From Rhodovulum sp. P5 (lineage in GTDB: Bacteria > Pseudomonadota > Alphaproteobacteria > Rhodobacterales > Rhodobacteraceae): 64,000 bases of DNA. The stretch lies in NCBI RefSeq assembly GCF_002079305.1, contig NZ_CP015039.1, forward strand, positions 434,001 through 498,000. Direction: 5' to 3'. Positions 36,032-45,024 of the stretch are shown one piece after another. How positions within the stretch are numbered: the first letter of the stretch is position 1; each line of letters starts with the position of its first letter. Position numbers and translations under genes: made by a program. Under the pieces are notes generated by a model. The model was not told the origin of the DNA and searched no databases. It saw only the letters and a program-made list of their open reading frames with translations.

Positions 36032-37504
36032 TTGACACGCGCACTCATGATCCAGGGCACCGGGTCGAATGTCGGAAAATCGCTGCTGGTGGCGGGCCTG
36101 TGCCGGGCTGCGCGGGCGCGCGGGCTGACGGTGGCGCCGTTCAAGCCGCAGAACATGTCCAACAACGCCGCCGTCACCATCGACGGGGGAGAGATCGGGC
36201 GGGCACAGGCGCTTCAGGCCCGGGCCTGCGGACGCGATCCGGTCAACGACATGAACCCGGTTCTGCTGAAACCGGAAACGGACACTGGCGCGCAGGTCGT
36301 CGTTCAGGGCAAGGCCCGCGGCAATTGGCGGGCACGGGACTATATGGGTGAAAAGCCCAACCTGCTGGCCGCCGTTCTGGAAAGCTTCGCCCGGCTGTCA
36401 CGGCAGGCCGATCTCGTACTGGTCGAGGGCGCCGGCAGCCCGGCCGAGATCAACCTGCGCAAGGGGGACATCGCCAATATGGGCTTTGCCCGGGCGGCCG
36501 ATGTGCCCGTCATTCTGGTCGGCGATATCGACCGGGGGGGCGTGATCGCCCAGATCGTCGGCACCAAGGCGGTGCTCGACCCCGCCGATGCCGCGATGAT
36601 CGCCGGGTTTGCGATCAACCGGTTCCGTGGCGACCCGCGCCTGTTCGACGATGGCTATGGGATGATTGCAGCGATGACGGGCTGGCGCGGCTTCGGTGTC
36701 GTCCCGTGGTTCGACGCAGCCGCCGCCCTGCCCGCCGAAGACGCCGTCGATGTTCGGCCCGCAACGGGCGGCGGCGGGTTCCATATCGTTTGCCCGATGC
36801 TGTCGCGGATCGCGAATTTCGACGATCTGGACCCGCTGAAGCTGGAACCGGGCGTGCGCCTGTCGATGATCCCGCCCGGCACGGCCCTGCCGGGCGATGC
36901 CGATCTGGTGATCCTGCCCGGCACGAAATCGACCCGCGGCGATCTGGCGTTCCTTCGGGCAAAGGGATGGGACGTGGACTTGGCGGGCCATGTGCGGCGC
37001 GGGGGCCATGTGCTGGGCCTGTGCGGCGGCTACCAGATGCTGGGCCGGCGCATCGTCGACGACGCGGGGCTGGAAGGCCCGCCCGGCACGACCGAGGGGC
37101 TGGGCCTTCTGGACGTCGAAACCGTCATGCAGCCCGACAAGACCCTGACCCGCATCCAGGCCACCCACGCCGCGACCGGCACGCCGTTTTCCGGCTATGA
37201 AATCCATATCGGTCGCACCGACGGCCCGGACCGCGCCCGCCCCTTTGCCCATGTCGCCGGCCGGCCCGAGGGTGCGGCATCGCCCTGCGGCCGGATCGCG
37301 GGCAGCTATCTGCACGGGCTTTTCTGCGAAGACGGCTTCCGGCGGGATTGGCTGGCCGGGCTTGGCGTGGCCTCCGGGCCCACCGGCTATGACGCGGCGA
37401 TTGACCAGACGCTGGATGCGCTGGCCCGGCATCTGGAGCGTCACATGGACCTTGAGACGCTCTTTGCCACCGCCCGGCCGATCCCCGGCAACCTTGGCGG
37501 GTGA
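36032..37504 (+). CDS. cobQ: cobyric acid synthase
   Basis: Amidates four side chains of adenosylcobyrinic acid a,c-diamide in cobalamin synthesis, using glutamine and ATP. 490 aa: an N-terminal synthetase domain ([48 protein letters not shown]) and a class I glutamine amidotransferase-type domain with the nucleophile in [12 protein letters not shown] and the His in GSYLHGLF. Start is TTG at 36032 with GAGGTGGAG just upstream; the first ATG (36047) lacks a ribosome binding site. No other cob gene and no convincing cobalamin riboswitch were found nearby. Confidence 0.94.
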   Translation: MTRALMIQGTGSNVGKSLLVAGLCRAARARGLTVAPFKPQNMSNNAAVTIDGGEIGRAQALQARACGRDPVNDMNPVLLKPETDTGAQVVVQGKARGNWRARDYMGEKPNLLAAVLESFARLSRQADLVLVEGAGSPAEINLRKGDIANMGFARAADVPVILVGDIDRGGVIAQIVGTKAVLDPADAAMIAGFAINRFRGDPRLFDDGYGMIAAMTGWRGFGVVPWFDAAAALPAEDAVDVRPATGGGGFHIVCPMLSRIANFDDLDPLKLEPGVRLSMIPPGTALPGDADLVILPGTKSTRGDLAFLRAKGWDVDLAGHVRRGGHVLGLCGGYQMLGRRIVDDAGLEGPPGTTEGLGLLDVETVMQPDKTLTRIQATHAATGTPFSGYEIHIGRTDGPDRARPFAHVAGRPEGAASPCGRIAGSYLHGLFCEDGFRRDWLAGLGVASGPTGYDAAIDQTLDALARHLERHMDLETLFATARPIPGNLGG

Positions 37505-37637
37505 CGCGGCTGCAAGGTACAAGTGCGACCCCCGCAATCCCTTCTTGCGGGCGGGCTGCGCCGCGGCATAGCATGCCTTTGACGTCTTCCGCGCGCCGGG
37601 CCATCCGTCGGGAAGACCACGACAGGGAGAGACTGGA

Positions 37638-38774
37638 ATGAAGACGACAACTGCCCTTGTGGCCGCAGCCGCCCTTTCACTGGCCGGAGCCGCCGGGGCC
37701 GAGCCGGTGAAGGTCGGCATGATCACCACGCTGTCGGGCGGCGGCGCAAGCCTTGGCATCGACACGCGCGACGGATTCATGCTGGCCGTGAAACAAGCCG
37801 CGAACCCCGATCTGGAGGTCATCGTCGCCGACGATCAGCGCAAGCCCGACGTGGCCGTGCAACTGGCCGACAAGATGATCCAGTCCGACAAGGTCGACGT
37901 GCTGACCGGCATCGTCTGGTCGAACCTTGCCATGGCCGTGGTGCCGGCGGCGACCGCGCAGGGCAAGTTCTATCTCTCCACCAATGCAGCGCCCTCTGCC
38001 CTTGCTGGCAAGGGCTGCAACCCGAACTATTTCTCCGTCAGCTATCAGAACGACAACCTGCACGAGGCCGCGGGCGCCTATGCCGTCGCCGCAGGGATCA
38101 CCAAGGCGTTCATCATGGCGCCGAACTACCCGGCCGGGCACGACTCCCTGAACGGGTTCAAGCGGTTCTATGAAGGCGACGTGGTGGGCGAGGTCTATAC
38201 CAAGCTCGGCCAGACCGACTATGCGGGCGAGATCGCGCAAATCCGGGCCTCGGGCGCGGACGGCGTGTTTATCTTCCTTCCGGGTGGCATGGGCATTTCC
38301 TTCGTCAAGCAATACGCCGCCTCCGGCGTCGGCCTGCCCCTGATCGGCCCAGCCTTCAGCTTCGACCAGTCGATCCTGCAGGCAATGGGCGACGCCGCTA
38401 TCGGCACGATGAACGGCGCCAACTGGTCGCCCGATCTGGACAACGCCGCGAACACGGCGTTCGTGGAGGCATTCAGCGCCGAATACGGCCGCCTGCCCTC
38501 GGTCTATGCCTCTTACGGCTATGACACGGCACACCTGCTGCTGTCTGCGATGGACAAGGCCAACGTCACCGATGCGGATGCCTTCCGCGCCGCACTGCAT
38601 GATGCCGACTTCGACAGCGTCCGCGGCAAGTTCTCGTTCGGGCCGTCGAACCACCCGATCCAGGATCTTTACGTGCGCGAGGTGGTGAAGGACGGCGACG
38701 TCTACACCAACCGGATCGTCGGCACCGCGATGACCGACCGCGGCAACGCCTACGAGGACGAGTGCAAGATGTAA
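37638..38774 (+). CDS. branched-chain amino acid-type ABC transporter, substrate-binding protein
   Basis: 378 aa periplasmic binding protein of the LivJ/LivK type I fold. Signal peptide MKTTTALVAAAALSLAGAAGA; KVGMITTLSGGGASLGIDTRDGF at the start of the mature domain; ILTGI-type SNLAMAV and YFLSTNAAPS hinge segments; AYASYGYDTAHLLLSAM near the end. Ligand is not predictable: family members take branched-chain or other amino acids, urea, amides or aromatic acids. First gene of a five-gene importer operon, with GGGAGAGACTGGA before the ATG. Confidence 0.9.
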   Translation: MKTTTALVAAAALSLAGAAGAEPVKVGMITTLSGGGASLGIDTRDGFMLAVKQAANPDLEVIVADDQRKPDVAVQLADKMIQSDKVDVLTGIVWSNLAMAVVPAATAQGKFYLSTNAAPSALAGKGCNPNYFSVSYQNDNLHEAAGAYAVAAGITKAFIMAPNYPAGHDSLNGFKRFYEGDVVGEVYTKLGQTDYAGEIAQIRASGADGVFIFLPGGMGISFVKQYAASGVGLPLIGPAFSFDQSILQAMGDAAIGTMNGANWSPDLDNAANTAFVEAFSAEYGRLPSVYASYGYDTAHLLLSAMDKANVTDADAFRAALHDADFDSVRGKFSFGPSNHPIQDLYVREVVKDGDVYTNRIVGTAMTDRGNAYEDECKM

Positions 38775-38820
38775 GCCCGCGGCACGGGCGCCGTCGTCCG
38801 TGCCGTTTCAGGAGACCCCC

Positions 38821-39738
38821 TTGTCCGCCATGCTGCTGATCGAGCAGGTCCTGAACGGCCTGCAATACGGCGTGATGCTGTTTCTGATGGCGGCGGGGCT
38901 GACGCTCGTCTTCGGGGTGATGGGGCTGATCAACCTCGCCCACGGCTCGCTTTACATGGTGGGGGCGTTCGCCTGCGCGGCCGTCGCCACCGCAACCGGC
39001 AATTTCTGGCTGGGGCTGGCCGCCAGCCTTGCCGCCGCCGCGGCCGCCGGGGCCATCGTGGAACTCGCTGTGATCCGGCGGCTTTACGACCGCGACCATC
39101 TGGATCAGGTGCTGGCGACCTTCGCGCTGATCCTCGTGTTCTCGGAAGGCACGCGGTGGCTGTTTGGGTCATTCCCGCTTTACCTCGACATCCCCGCTGC
39201 GCTGGCGGGCCCGGTTCACCTGCCCGGCGGCATCGACTATCCGTTCTATCGCCTGGTGCTGATCCAGTTGGGCCTGATCGTTGCCGCAGGGCTGTTCCTG
39301 CTGATCGGGCGCACACGGCTGGGGATCCGCATCCGCGCGGGTGAAGCGGATCGGGAGATGATCGCGGCCCTCGGCGTCGATATCTCGCGCCTCTACACCA
39401 TCGTTTTCGCCCTTGGCGCGGCACTGGCCGGGCTGGCGGGCGCGCTGGTGGGCGCGCTGCAATCGGTACAGGTCGGCATGGGGGAACCGGTGCTCATCCT
39501 GGCCTTCGTGGTGATTGTCATCGGCGGCATCGGCTCGGTCAAGGGGGCGCTGATCGGATCGGTTCTGGTGGGGCTGACGGATACGCTCGGCCGGTTCCTG
39601 CTGCCCGTCGCCTTCGGCACGGTCCTGCCGCCGTCCGAGGCGACCTCGGTCGGTGCCGCGCTGGCCTCGATGCTGATCTACATCCTGATGGCGGGCATCC
39701 TGATCGTGCGCCCCGGCGGGCTTTGCGGGCGGGCATGA
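38821..39738 (+). CDS. livH: branched-chain amino acid-type ABC permease LivH
   Basis: 305 aa with about eight transmembrane segments. LNGLQYGVMLFLMAAGLTLVFGVMGLINLAHGSLYMVGAF and the cytoplasmic EAA-like loop GIRIRAGEADREMIAALGVDI (about residues 175-195) are characteristic. Start is TTG at 38821, 5 nt after GGAGA; the ATG at 38830 is too far from that site. Second gene of the importer, followed by livM through an ATGA overlap. Confidence 0.93.
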   Translation: MSAMLLIEQVLNGLQYGVMLFLMAAGLTLVFGVMGLINLAHGSLYMVGAFACAAVATATGNFWLGLAASLAAAAAAGAIVELAVIRRLYDRDHLDQVLATFALILVFSEGTRWLFGSFPLYLDIPAALAGPVHLPGGIDYPFYRLVLIQLGLIVAAGLFLLIGRTRLGIRIRAGEADREMIAALGVDISRLYTIVFALGAALAGLAGALVGALQSVQVGMGEPVLILAFVVIVIGGIGSVKGALIGSVLVGLTDTLGRFLLPVAFGTVLPPSEATSVGAALASMLIYILMAGILIVRPGGLCGRA

Positions 39739-40721
39739 TGCGGCGGGAAACCCTTCTGAACACCGCCCTCGCGCTGGCCCTCCTGGCGGTGCCGCTGGCC
39801 GCACAGGCGATGGGGGAACCCTTTGTCATCACGCTGGCCACCCGCGTCGCGATCCTTGCGCTGGCGGGCGTGGGGCTGAACATCGCGCTGGGGCTGGGAG
39901 GCATGGTATCCCTGGGCCATGCCGCGTTTTTCGGGATCGGCGGCTATGCGATGGGGATCCTTGCCAGCCCCGTGCAGAATTACGAACTGCTGATGGCATG
40001 GCCCGTCGAACTGGCGGGAACGAAGTCGATGCCGGTGATCTGGCTGACGGCGCTGGTATCAGGCGCGCTGGCGGCACTTGCCATCGGGGCACTGTCCCTG
40101 CGCACCTCGGGCGTCTATTTCATTATGATCACGCTGGCCTTCGGGCAGATGCTTTACTACTTCGCGATCTCCTGGCCCGCCTATGGGGGGGAGGACGGGC
40201 TGTCGATCTATGTCCGCAACGGCTTTCCGGGGCTCAACACGCTCGACCCGTTACAGTTCTTCATGATCTGCTATGCGGTTCTTGTCGGCGCACTTGTCTT
40301 TTCGGCAAGGCTGGCGGGGTCGCGGTTCGGGCTTGCGCTTCGGGCCGCGCGGCAGAACCCCGACCGGACCGCGGCGCTTGGCATCCGGCCCTATTCGGTG
40401 AAGCTGGCCGCTTTCGCGATCTCGGGCGCGGTGACGGCGCTCGCCGGGGCGCTGTTCGCCGACCTCAACCGCTTCGTCAGCCCGTCCATGCTCAGTTGGG
40501 AAACCTCGGGCGAGATCATGGTCTTCGTGATCCTGGGCGGCGTGGGGCGGCTGTTCGGGCCGGTGGCGGGGGCAGCGTTGTTCATCCTGCTGGAACACTG
40601 GCTGGGCGGGATCAGCGAATACTGGAAGCTGTTCCTGGGCCTGATCCTGCTGGGCATCGTTCTGTTCGCCCGTGGTGGCGTGATCGGCACGCTGGCCGGG
40701 CGCGAGGTCGCCCATGACTGA
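39735..40721 (+). CDS. livM: branched-chain amino acid-type ABC permease LivM
   Basis: 328 aa with about nine transmembrane segments; LNIALGLGGMVSLGHAAFFGIGGYAMGILA and the loop GSRFGLALRAARQNPDRTAALGIRPY are typical of LivM. The ATG at 39735 overlaps the livH stop (ATGA). Its 3' end overlaps livG by 8 bp. Pairs with LivH in the membrane. Confidence 0.94.
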   Translation: MMRRETLLNTALALALLAVPLAAQAMGEPFVITLATRVAILALAGVGLNIALGLGGMVSLGHAAFFGIGGYAMGILASPVQNYELLMAWPVELAGTKSMPVIWLTALVSGALAALAIGALSLRTSGVYFIMITLAFGQMLYYFAISWPAYGGEDGLSIYVRNGFPGLNTLDPLQFFMICYAVLVGALVFSARLAGSRFGLALRAARQNPDRTAALGIRPYSVKLAAFAISGAVTALAGALFADLNRFVSPSMLSWETSGEIMVFVILGGVGRLFGPVAGAALFILLEHWLGGISEYWKLFLGLILLGIVLFARGGVIGTLAGREVAHD

Positions 40722-41469
40722 CCCGGTGCTGGAGGTGCGCGGCCTGCATCGGTCCTTCGGCGCGTTGAAGGCGATGGATGGCGTGTCGCTTCAACTTCGC
40801 CCGCGTGAAATCCACGCGCTGATCGGGCCGAACGGGGCGGGAAAGTCGACCCTGATCGGGCTGATTGCCGGGACCGTGGCCCCCGACAGCGGACAGGTGA
40901 TCCTGAACGGGCGCGATGTGACCGGCGCCGATGTTGCCGTCCGTGCCCGGGCCGGGCTGGCCCGCAGTTTTCAGGTGTCGTCGGTGGCCGCGGATCTGAC
41001 CGTTCTGCAAAACGTGCTGCTGGCCATTCAGGGGGCAAGCGGCCGGACCTTCGGGGTCTTTCGTGCAGCACTTTCCGATACCTGGGCCTGCTCTGACGCC
41101 ATGACCCACATCACCCGGGTCGGCCTGAGCGACCGGCGTGCCGTCCCCGCCGGCGATCTGGCCCATGGAGAGCGGCGCCGGCTGGAACTGGCGATGGCCC
41201 TGGCCCTGTCCCCGCGGGCATTCGTTCTTGACGAGCCGATGGCGGGGATGGGCCCCGATGGCGCGCGGGACATGACCGCGCTTCTGGACGATTTGCGGCA
41301 CGAGGCGCCGATCCTTCTGGTCGAACATGACATGGACGCGGTCTTCCGCCTTGCCGACCGGGTCAGCGTTCTGGTCTCTGGCCGCATCATCGCGGAAGGC
41401 ACCGTCGCCGCGATCCGCGCGAACCCGGAGGTCCAGCGCGCCTATCTGGGCGAGGAGCGACTGGAATGA
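40714..41469 (+). CDS. livG: ABC transporter ATPase LivG
   Basis: 251 aa. Walker A GPNGAGKST (about residues 38-46), LSRSFQ-type Q-loop LARSFQVSS, an ABC signature that is degenerate (LAHGERRRLELAMAL rather than LSGGQ), and Walker B AFVLDEPMAGMG with VEHDMDAVFRLADR. The HGE variant of the signature is common in LivG of this group. Overlaps livM by 8 bp and livF by 4 bp. Confidence 0.94.
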   Translation: MTDPVLEVRGLHRSFGALKAMDGVSLQLRPREIHALIGPNGAGKSTLIGLIAGTVAPDSGQVILNGRDVTGADVAVRARAGLARSFQVSSVAADLTVLQNVLLAIQGASGRTFGVFRAALSDTWACSDAMTHITRVGLSDRRAVPAGDLAHGERRRLELAMALALSPRAFVLDEPMAGMGPDGARDMTALLDDLRHEAPILLVEHDMDAVFRLADRVSVLVSGRIIAEGTVAAIRANPEVQRAYLGEERLE

Positions 41470-42155
41470 CCCTGGTCGAGATGCGCGATGTCACCGCCTT
41501 TTACGGCCCGTCGCAGGCGCTTTTCGGTGTGGATCTGGACATGGCCGAGGGCGAGGTCGTGGCCCTGATGGGCCGTAACGGGATGGGCAAGACCACCACG
41601 ATCCGCGCGCTGACGCGCATGCTGCCCCACCGGGGGGGAACCATCCGCTTTGCAGGCTGTTCGCTTGCCGGTCTGCCATCCCATCGGGCCGCGCGGCTGG
41701 GCATCGGACTGGTGCCGGAGGGGCGGCGCGCCTTCCGGGGGCTCAGCGTGCAGGAAAACCTGCTGGCCGCCGCGCGCCGCGGGCCTTGGGATCTGTCGCG
41801 CGTCTATGACATGTTCCCGCGGCTAGGCGAACGGCGGACGCAGGACGCCGCCACGCTGTCGGGCGGCGAACAACAGATGCTGGTGATCGGGCGGGCGCTG
41901 ACGACTAATCCGCGCCTCTTGATCCTTGATGAGGCGACGGAGGGTCTGGCACCGCTGGTCCGGCAAGAGATCTGGGCCGCCATCCGCAAGCTGAAACAGG
42001 AGACGGGCCTGTCGATCCTGATCGTGGACAAGTCGCTGAAGGAACTCTCCCATATCGCGGACCGGGCGGTGATCCTTGAAAAGGGGCGCACGGCTTGGGC
42101 AGGCCCGATGTCCGAAATGACCCAAGGTCTGGCGGACCGCTATCTGGGCGTGTGA
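41466..42155 (+). CDS. livF: ABC transporter ATPase LivF
   Basis: 229 aa. Walker A GRNGMGKTT, signature LSGGEQQMLVIGRAL, Walker B LLILDEATEGLAPLV, and the closing VDKSLKELSHIADRAVILEKGR are all present. ATGA overlap with livG. Last gene of the importer; its stop lies 2 bp from the stop of the convergent glycosyltransferase gene. Confidence 0.94.
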   Translation: MTLVEMRDVTAFYGPSQALFGVDLDMAEGEVVALMGRNGMGKTTTIRALTRMLPHRGGTIRFAGCSLAGLPSHRAARLGIGLVPEGRRAFRGLSVQENLLAAARRGPWDLSRVYDMFPRLGERRTQDAATLSGGEQQMLVIGRALTTNPRLLILDEATEGLAPLVRQEIWAAIRKLKQETGLSILIVDKSLKELSHIADRAVILEKGRTAWAGPMSEMTQGLADRYLGV

Positions 42156-42157
42156 CG

Positions 42158-43390
42158 TCAGCTCTCGGCCGGGCGATAGTCGGCCGCGTCCGCCGCCACC
42201 GCCGACAGCATGTCCGACATCAGCGCCGGGTCGGCCGCGTGAACCCGGTTCCATGTCGGGATGAACGGGGTCGTCGACGGTTTGTCGAGGAATATCTGAC
42301 CGGCCTCGATGATGTTGGAGGCGAAAAGCTCGATGATCCTTTCCTCGGCATGGCGATCAAGGTTCAACCCGTTCATGCGCGCGTCGTTGTAGTAGCTTTC
42401 AAGCAGATCCAGCGCCTCGCGATAATAGGTGGCCCTCAGCGACCGGAAGACCTCGTCCGAAAACACGGTGCCGTCCGCGGCCAGCTTGCGGAAGATCGAC
42501 TTGCAGATGTCGATGGACATCCGCGACAGCCCCGTCCGCGCGTCTTCCTCGGACACTTCCTGATGCTTGTGATCGTAGGCATCCGAGATTTCGACCTGAC
42601 AGACCGATTGCGGGGCAAGGTTGCGCCATGCTTCGGACAGAACGCCGATCTCCAGCCCCCAGTCGGACGGGATGCGCAGATCGGGCAAGGGCGCGGTGCG
42701 CATCGCGAATTCCCCCGACAGCGGGTAGCGGAAGGAGCGCAGGTAATCGAGGTAATCCCGGTCGCCGATCACTTTTTTCAGCGCAAGAAGGATCGGGCTG
42801 ACCAACAGGCGACTGACCCGGCCGTTCAGCTTGCCCTCGCCAATCCGCGGGTAATACCCCTTGGCCAACTGATAGGGAAAGGCCGGGTTGGTGACCGGAT
42901 AGACCAGACGGGCCAGCATCTCCCGGTCATAGGTCAGGATATCGCAATCATGAAGGGCCATGACGGCACTGTCCTTGCAGGCCATGATATAGCCCATGCA
43001 GAACCAGACATTGCGGCCCTTGCCGGGTTCGCCGGGGCTCAGCCCCAGTGCCTCCAGCCGGTCGTGGATCGACCGCATCCGCGGGCTGTCATTCCAGATC
43101 ACGACATGGTTCTGCGGCAGGCGGTCGAAGAATTGCAGGGCGTGGGCATATTGATCCCCGTCCGCGCGGTCCAGCCCGATGACGATCCGGTGCAGATAGG
43201 GCACCTCGGCCAGTTCGTTCAGGATGGCGGGCAGCGCGTCGCCCTCAAGCTCGGAGAACAGCGAGGGCAGGATCAGGCTGATCTTGCGGCTTTGCGCAAA
43301 GGTCGTCAGTTCATGGGTCAGGCGGTCCGCCGAACTGGAGCGCAGATTGTGGAGCGTCGCCACATTCCCGTTCTGGTGAAAATCGGCCAC
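42158..43390 (-). CDS. glucosyl-3-phosphoglycerate synthase-like glycosyltransferase
   Basis: 410 aa GT-A fold transferase. ISLILPSLFSELEG-type opening, IVIGLDRADGDQ, GKGRNVWFCMGYIMA and the metal-binding ALHDCDILTYDREMLARLVYPV resemble the GpgS enzymes that move glucose (or mannose) from an NDP sugar to 3-phosphoglycerate. GTG start at 43390 with GCAGGAGA 7 nt upstream. The phosphatase gene at 43412 lies 21 bp upstream on the same strand and completes the pathway to glucosylglycerate/mannosylglycerate, a compatible solute. The sugar donor cannot be told from sequence. Confidence 0.82.
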   Translation of the reverse strand: MADFHQNGNVATLHNLRSSSADRLTHELTTFAQSRKISLILPSLFSELEGDALPAILNELAEVPYLHRIVIGLDRADGDQYAHALQFFDRLPQNHVVIWNDSPRMRSIHDRLEALGLSPGEPGKGRNVWFCMGYIMACKDSAVMALHDCDILTYDREMLARLVYPVTNPAFPYQLAKGYYPRIGEGKLNGRVSRLLVSPILLALKKVIGDRDYLDYLRSFRYPLSGEFAMRTAPLPDLRIPSDWGLEIGVLSEAWRNLAPQSVCQVEISDAYDHKHQEVSEEDARTGLSRMSIDICKSIFRKLAADGTVFSDEVFRSLRATYYREALDLLESYYNDARMNGLNLDRHAEERIIELFASNIIEAGQIFLDKPSTTPFIPTWNRVHAADPALMSDMLSAVAADAADYRPAES

Positions 43391-43411
43391 GCGACGTCTC
43401 CTGCTATTTCG

Positions 43412-44191
43412 TCAAATTCCGAATTCAGTGATAACCTTTTCCATGGCCGCATTCCAACCCTTCGGCCCGGGTGCGTCGATACGGATGATGTGGCCTTTTT
43501 CCTCTCCGGCAAGTGGCGGCAGCGGGGCATGATTGGGGTTGGCGATGACAAAGCCCAGGTCGGATTGTTCCAGCATCTCGCGGTCATTCGGGGCATCGCC
43601 CAGCGCCACCACGAAGGGCGTGGAATAGCGCGCCGCGATATCGGCCATCCGTCCGGCCTTGGTCCCGCCGAAGGACAGGGTCAGGAACCGCCCGCCTTCG
43701 CGGGCGGTCACCCCCACAGCGCGCAGCGCCGTGATGAAGGCCTGCTTGCCCGCCTCGTCCCCAAACCAGCGGCCGGGTTCGGAATGCTGACGCTGGGCGG
43801 CGCGCTCGGCCTCCGCCTCGGGCAGGCCGCTCTGGCGCACGATCTCTGCCGTGTCCCAGTCGCCGAAGCCCTTGAACTGCGCCCTAAGATCGGAGGGAAC
43901 CGTGTCCAGGGCGGCGCGCAATTCGTCATACCGGCCCGCGCTTTCGACGGTGTCGGCCCCGGGATCGAGGATCCCGGCGCCGTTCTCGACAATGGCGGGG
44001 TGGTCGGAAAAGCCGAGTTCGGCGCGCAGGGGTGCGATTTCGGCGGCGGTCTTTGACGAGGCGAGGATCACCGGAATACCGGCAGCACGCAAACGTTCCA
44101 ACGCCGGTTTGGCCGCTTCGTAGGAATAGTCGTCGTGATCCAGAAGCGTGCCATCTAGATCGGAAAAGACAAGGAGGACGGGACGGGGCAT
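43412..44191 (-). CDS. mannosyl/glucosyl-3-phosphoglycerate phosphatase (HAD-IIB)
   Basis: 259 aa. HAD motif I FSDLDGTLLDHDDYSYEAA, motif II ILASSKTAAE, the HAD-IIB cap with PAIVENGAGI and motif IV LGDAPNDREMLEQSD match the MPGP family, which removes phosphate from the hexosyl-3-phosphoglycerate made by the next gene. I chose the ATG at 44191 because it leads straight into motif I; an ATG at 44233 adds 14 residues, and neither has a clear ribosome binding site. Forms a two-gene operon with the synthase. Confidence 0.85.
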   Translation of the reverse strand: MPRPVLLVFSDLDGTLLDHDDYSYEAAKPALERLRAAGIPVILASSKTAAEIAPLRAELGFSDHPAIVENGAGILDPGADTVESAGRYDELRAALDTVPSDLRAQFKGFGDWDTAEIVRQSGLPEAEAERAAQRQHSEPGRWFGDEAGKQAFITALRAVGVTAREGGRFLTLSFGGTKAGRMADIAARYSTPFVVALGDAPNDREMLEQSDLGFVIANPNHAPLPPLAGEEKGHIIRIDAPGPKGWNAAMEKVITEFGI

Positions 44192-44316
44192 TGCAGTTCG
44201 TACAGTAGTGGGTATCGGACGGAGAATATCCATGATGTAGGACGCAGTACCAGCCCTTCTTCCCCCTTGAAAGCTGACCTTTCGGGTGCCTTACTGTCGC
44301 GTGCAAGGGGGGCGTC

Positions 44317-45024
44317 ATGGACCGTCCGATCTTTCGCACCGAGGCTGTGACCAAGGTCTACGATACCGGGGGCGCGAAAGTGCATGCGCTTTCCGGCGTC
44401 GATCTAGAGCTTTTTGCCGGAGAATTGGCGGTTCTGCTTGGCCCCTCGGGCAGCGGCAAGTCGACGCTTTTGAACATCCTTGGCGGGCTCGACCGGGTGT
44501 CATCGGGCAAGGTCTGGTTTCGCGATACCGACCTGACCGCGTTGGGCGATGCGGGGATGACGCGCTATCGCCGCGACCATGTCGGCTTCGTCTTCCAGTT
44601 CTACAACCTCGTGCCCTCGCTTACCGCGCGGGAGAATGTGCAACTGGTCACCGACGTTGCGGACCGCCCCATGCCGCCCGACGAGGCGCTGGCGCTGGTC
44701 GGGCTGTCGCACCGTCTGGATCATTTCCCGGCAGAGCTGTCGGGGGGCGAGCAGCAGCGGGTGGCCATCGCGCGGGCCATCGCCAAGCGGCCAGAGGTCT
44801 TGCTGTGCGACGAACCCACCGGCGCGCTCGATAGCAGGACCGGGGTGCAGGTGCTGGCCGCGCTGAATGAGATCAACGAACGCTTCGGCACCACGACCGT
44901 CGTGATCACCCACAATGCCGCCATCCGGAAGATGGCCCACCGCGTCGTGCGGTTTCAGGACGGCGGCATCACCGGGGTGGAGGTCAACGCCGAAAGGCTG
45001 GCGCCAGACGAGATCGCGTGGTGA
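44317..45024 (+). CDS. ABC transporter ATPase (MacB/LolD/DevA type)
   Basis: 235 aa. Walker [10 protein letters not shown] (about residues 48-56), Q-loop [18 protein letters not shown], signature [15 protein letters not shown], Walker [16 protein letters not shown]. The short single-ATPase build and the Q-loop are typical of exporters with FtsX-like permeases. AAGGGGGG ribosome binding site. Overlaps the permease start by 4 bp (GTGA). Together with the permease and the HlyD-like adaptor it would form a tripartite exporter. Confidence 0.92.
   Translation: MDRPIFRTEAVTKVYDTGGAKVHALSGVDLELFAGELAVLLGPSGSGKSTLLNILGGLDRVSSGKVWFRDTDLTALGDAGMTRYRRDHVGFVFQFYNLVPSLTARENVQLVTDVADRPMPPDEALALVGLSHRLDHFPAELSGGEQQRVAIARAIAKRPEVLLCDEPTGALDSRTGVQVLAALNEINERFGTTTVVITHNAAIRKMAHRVVRFQDGGITGVEVNAERLAPDEIAW

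Noticed and set aside
36016..36047. ATG start of cobQ at 36047
   Set aside because: The TTG at 36032 has a strong GAGGTGGAG upstream and yields the family N-terminus [12 protein letters not shown].
42095..44056. 653-codon plus-strand frame opposite the glycosyltransferase and phosphatase genes
   Set aside because: Shadow frame; both opposite genes have clear motifs and ribosome binding sites.
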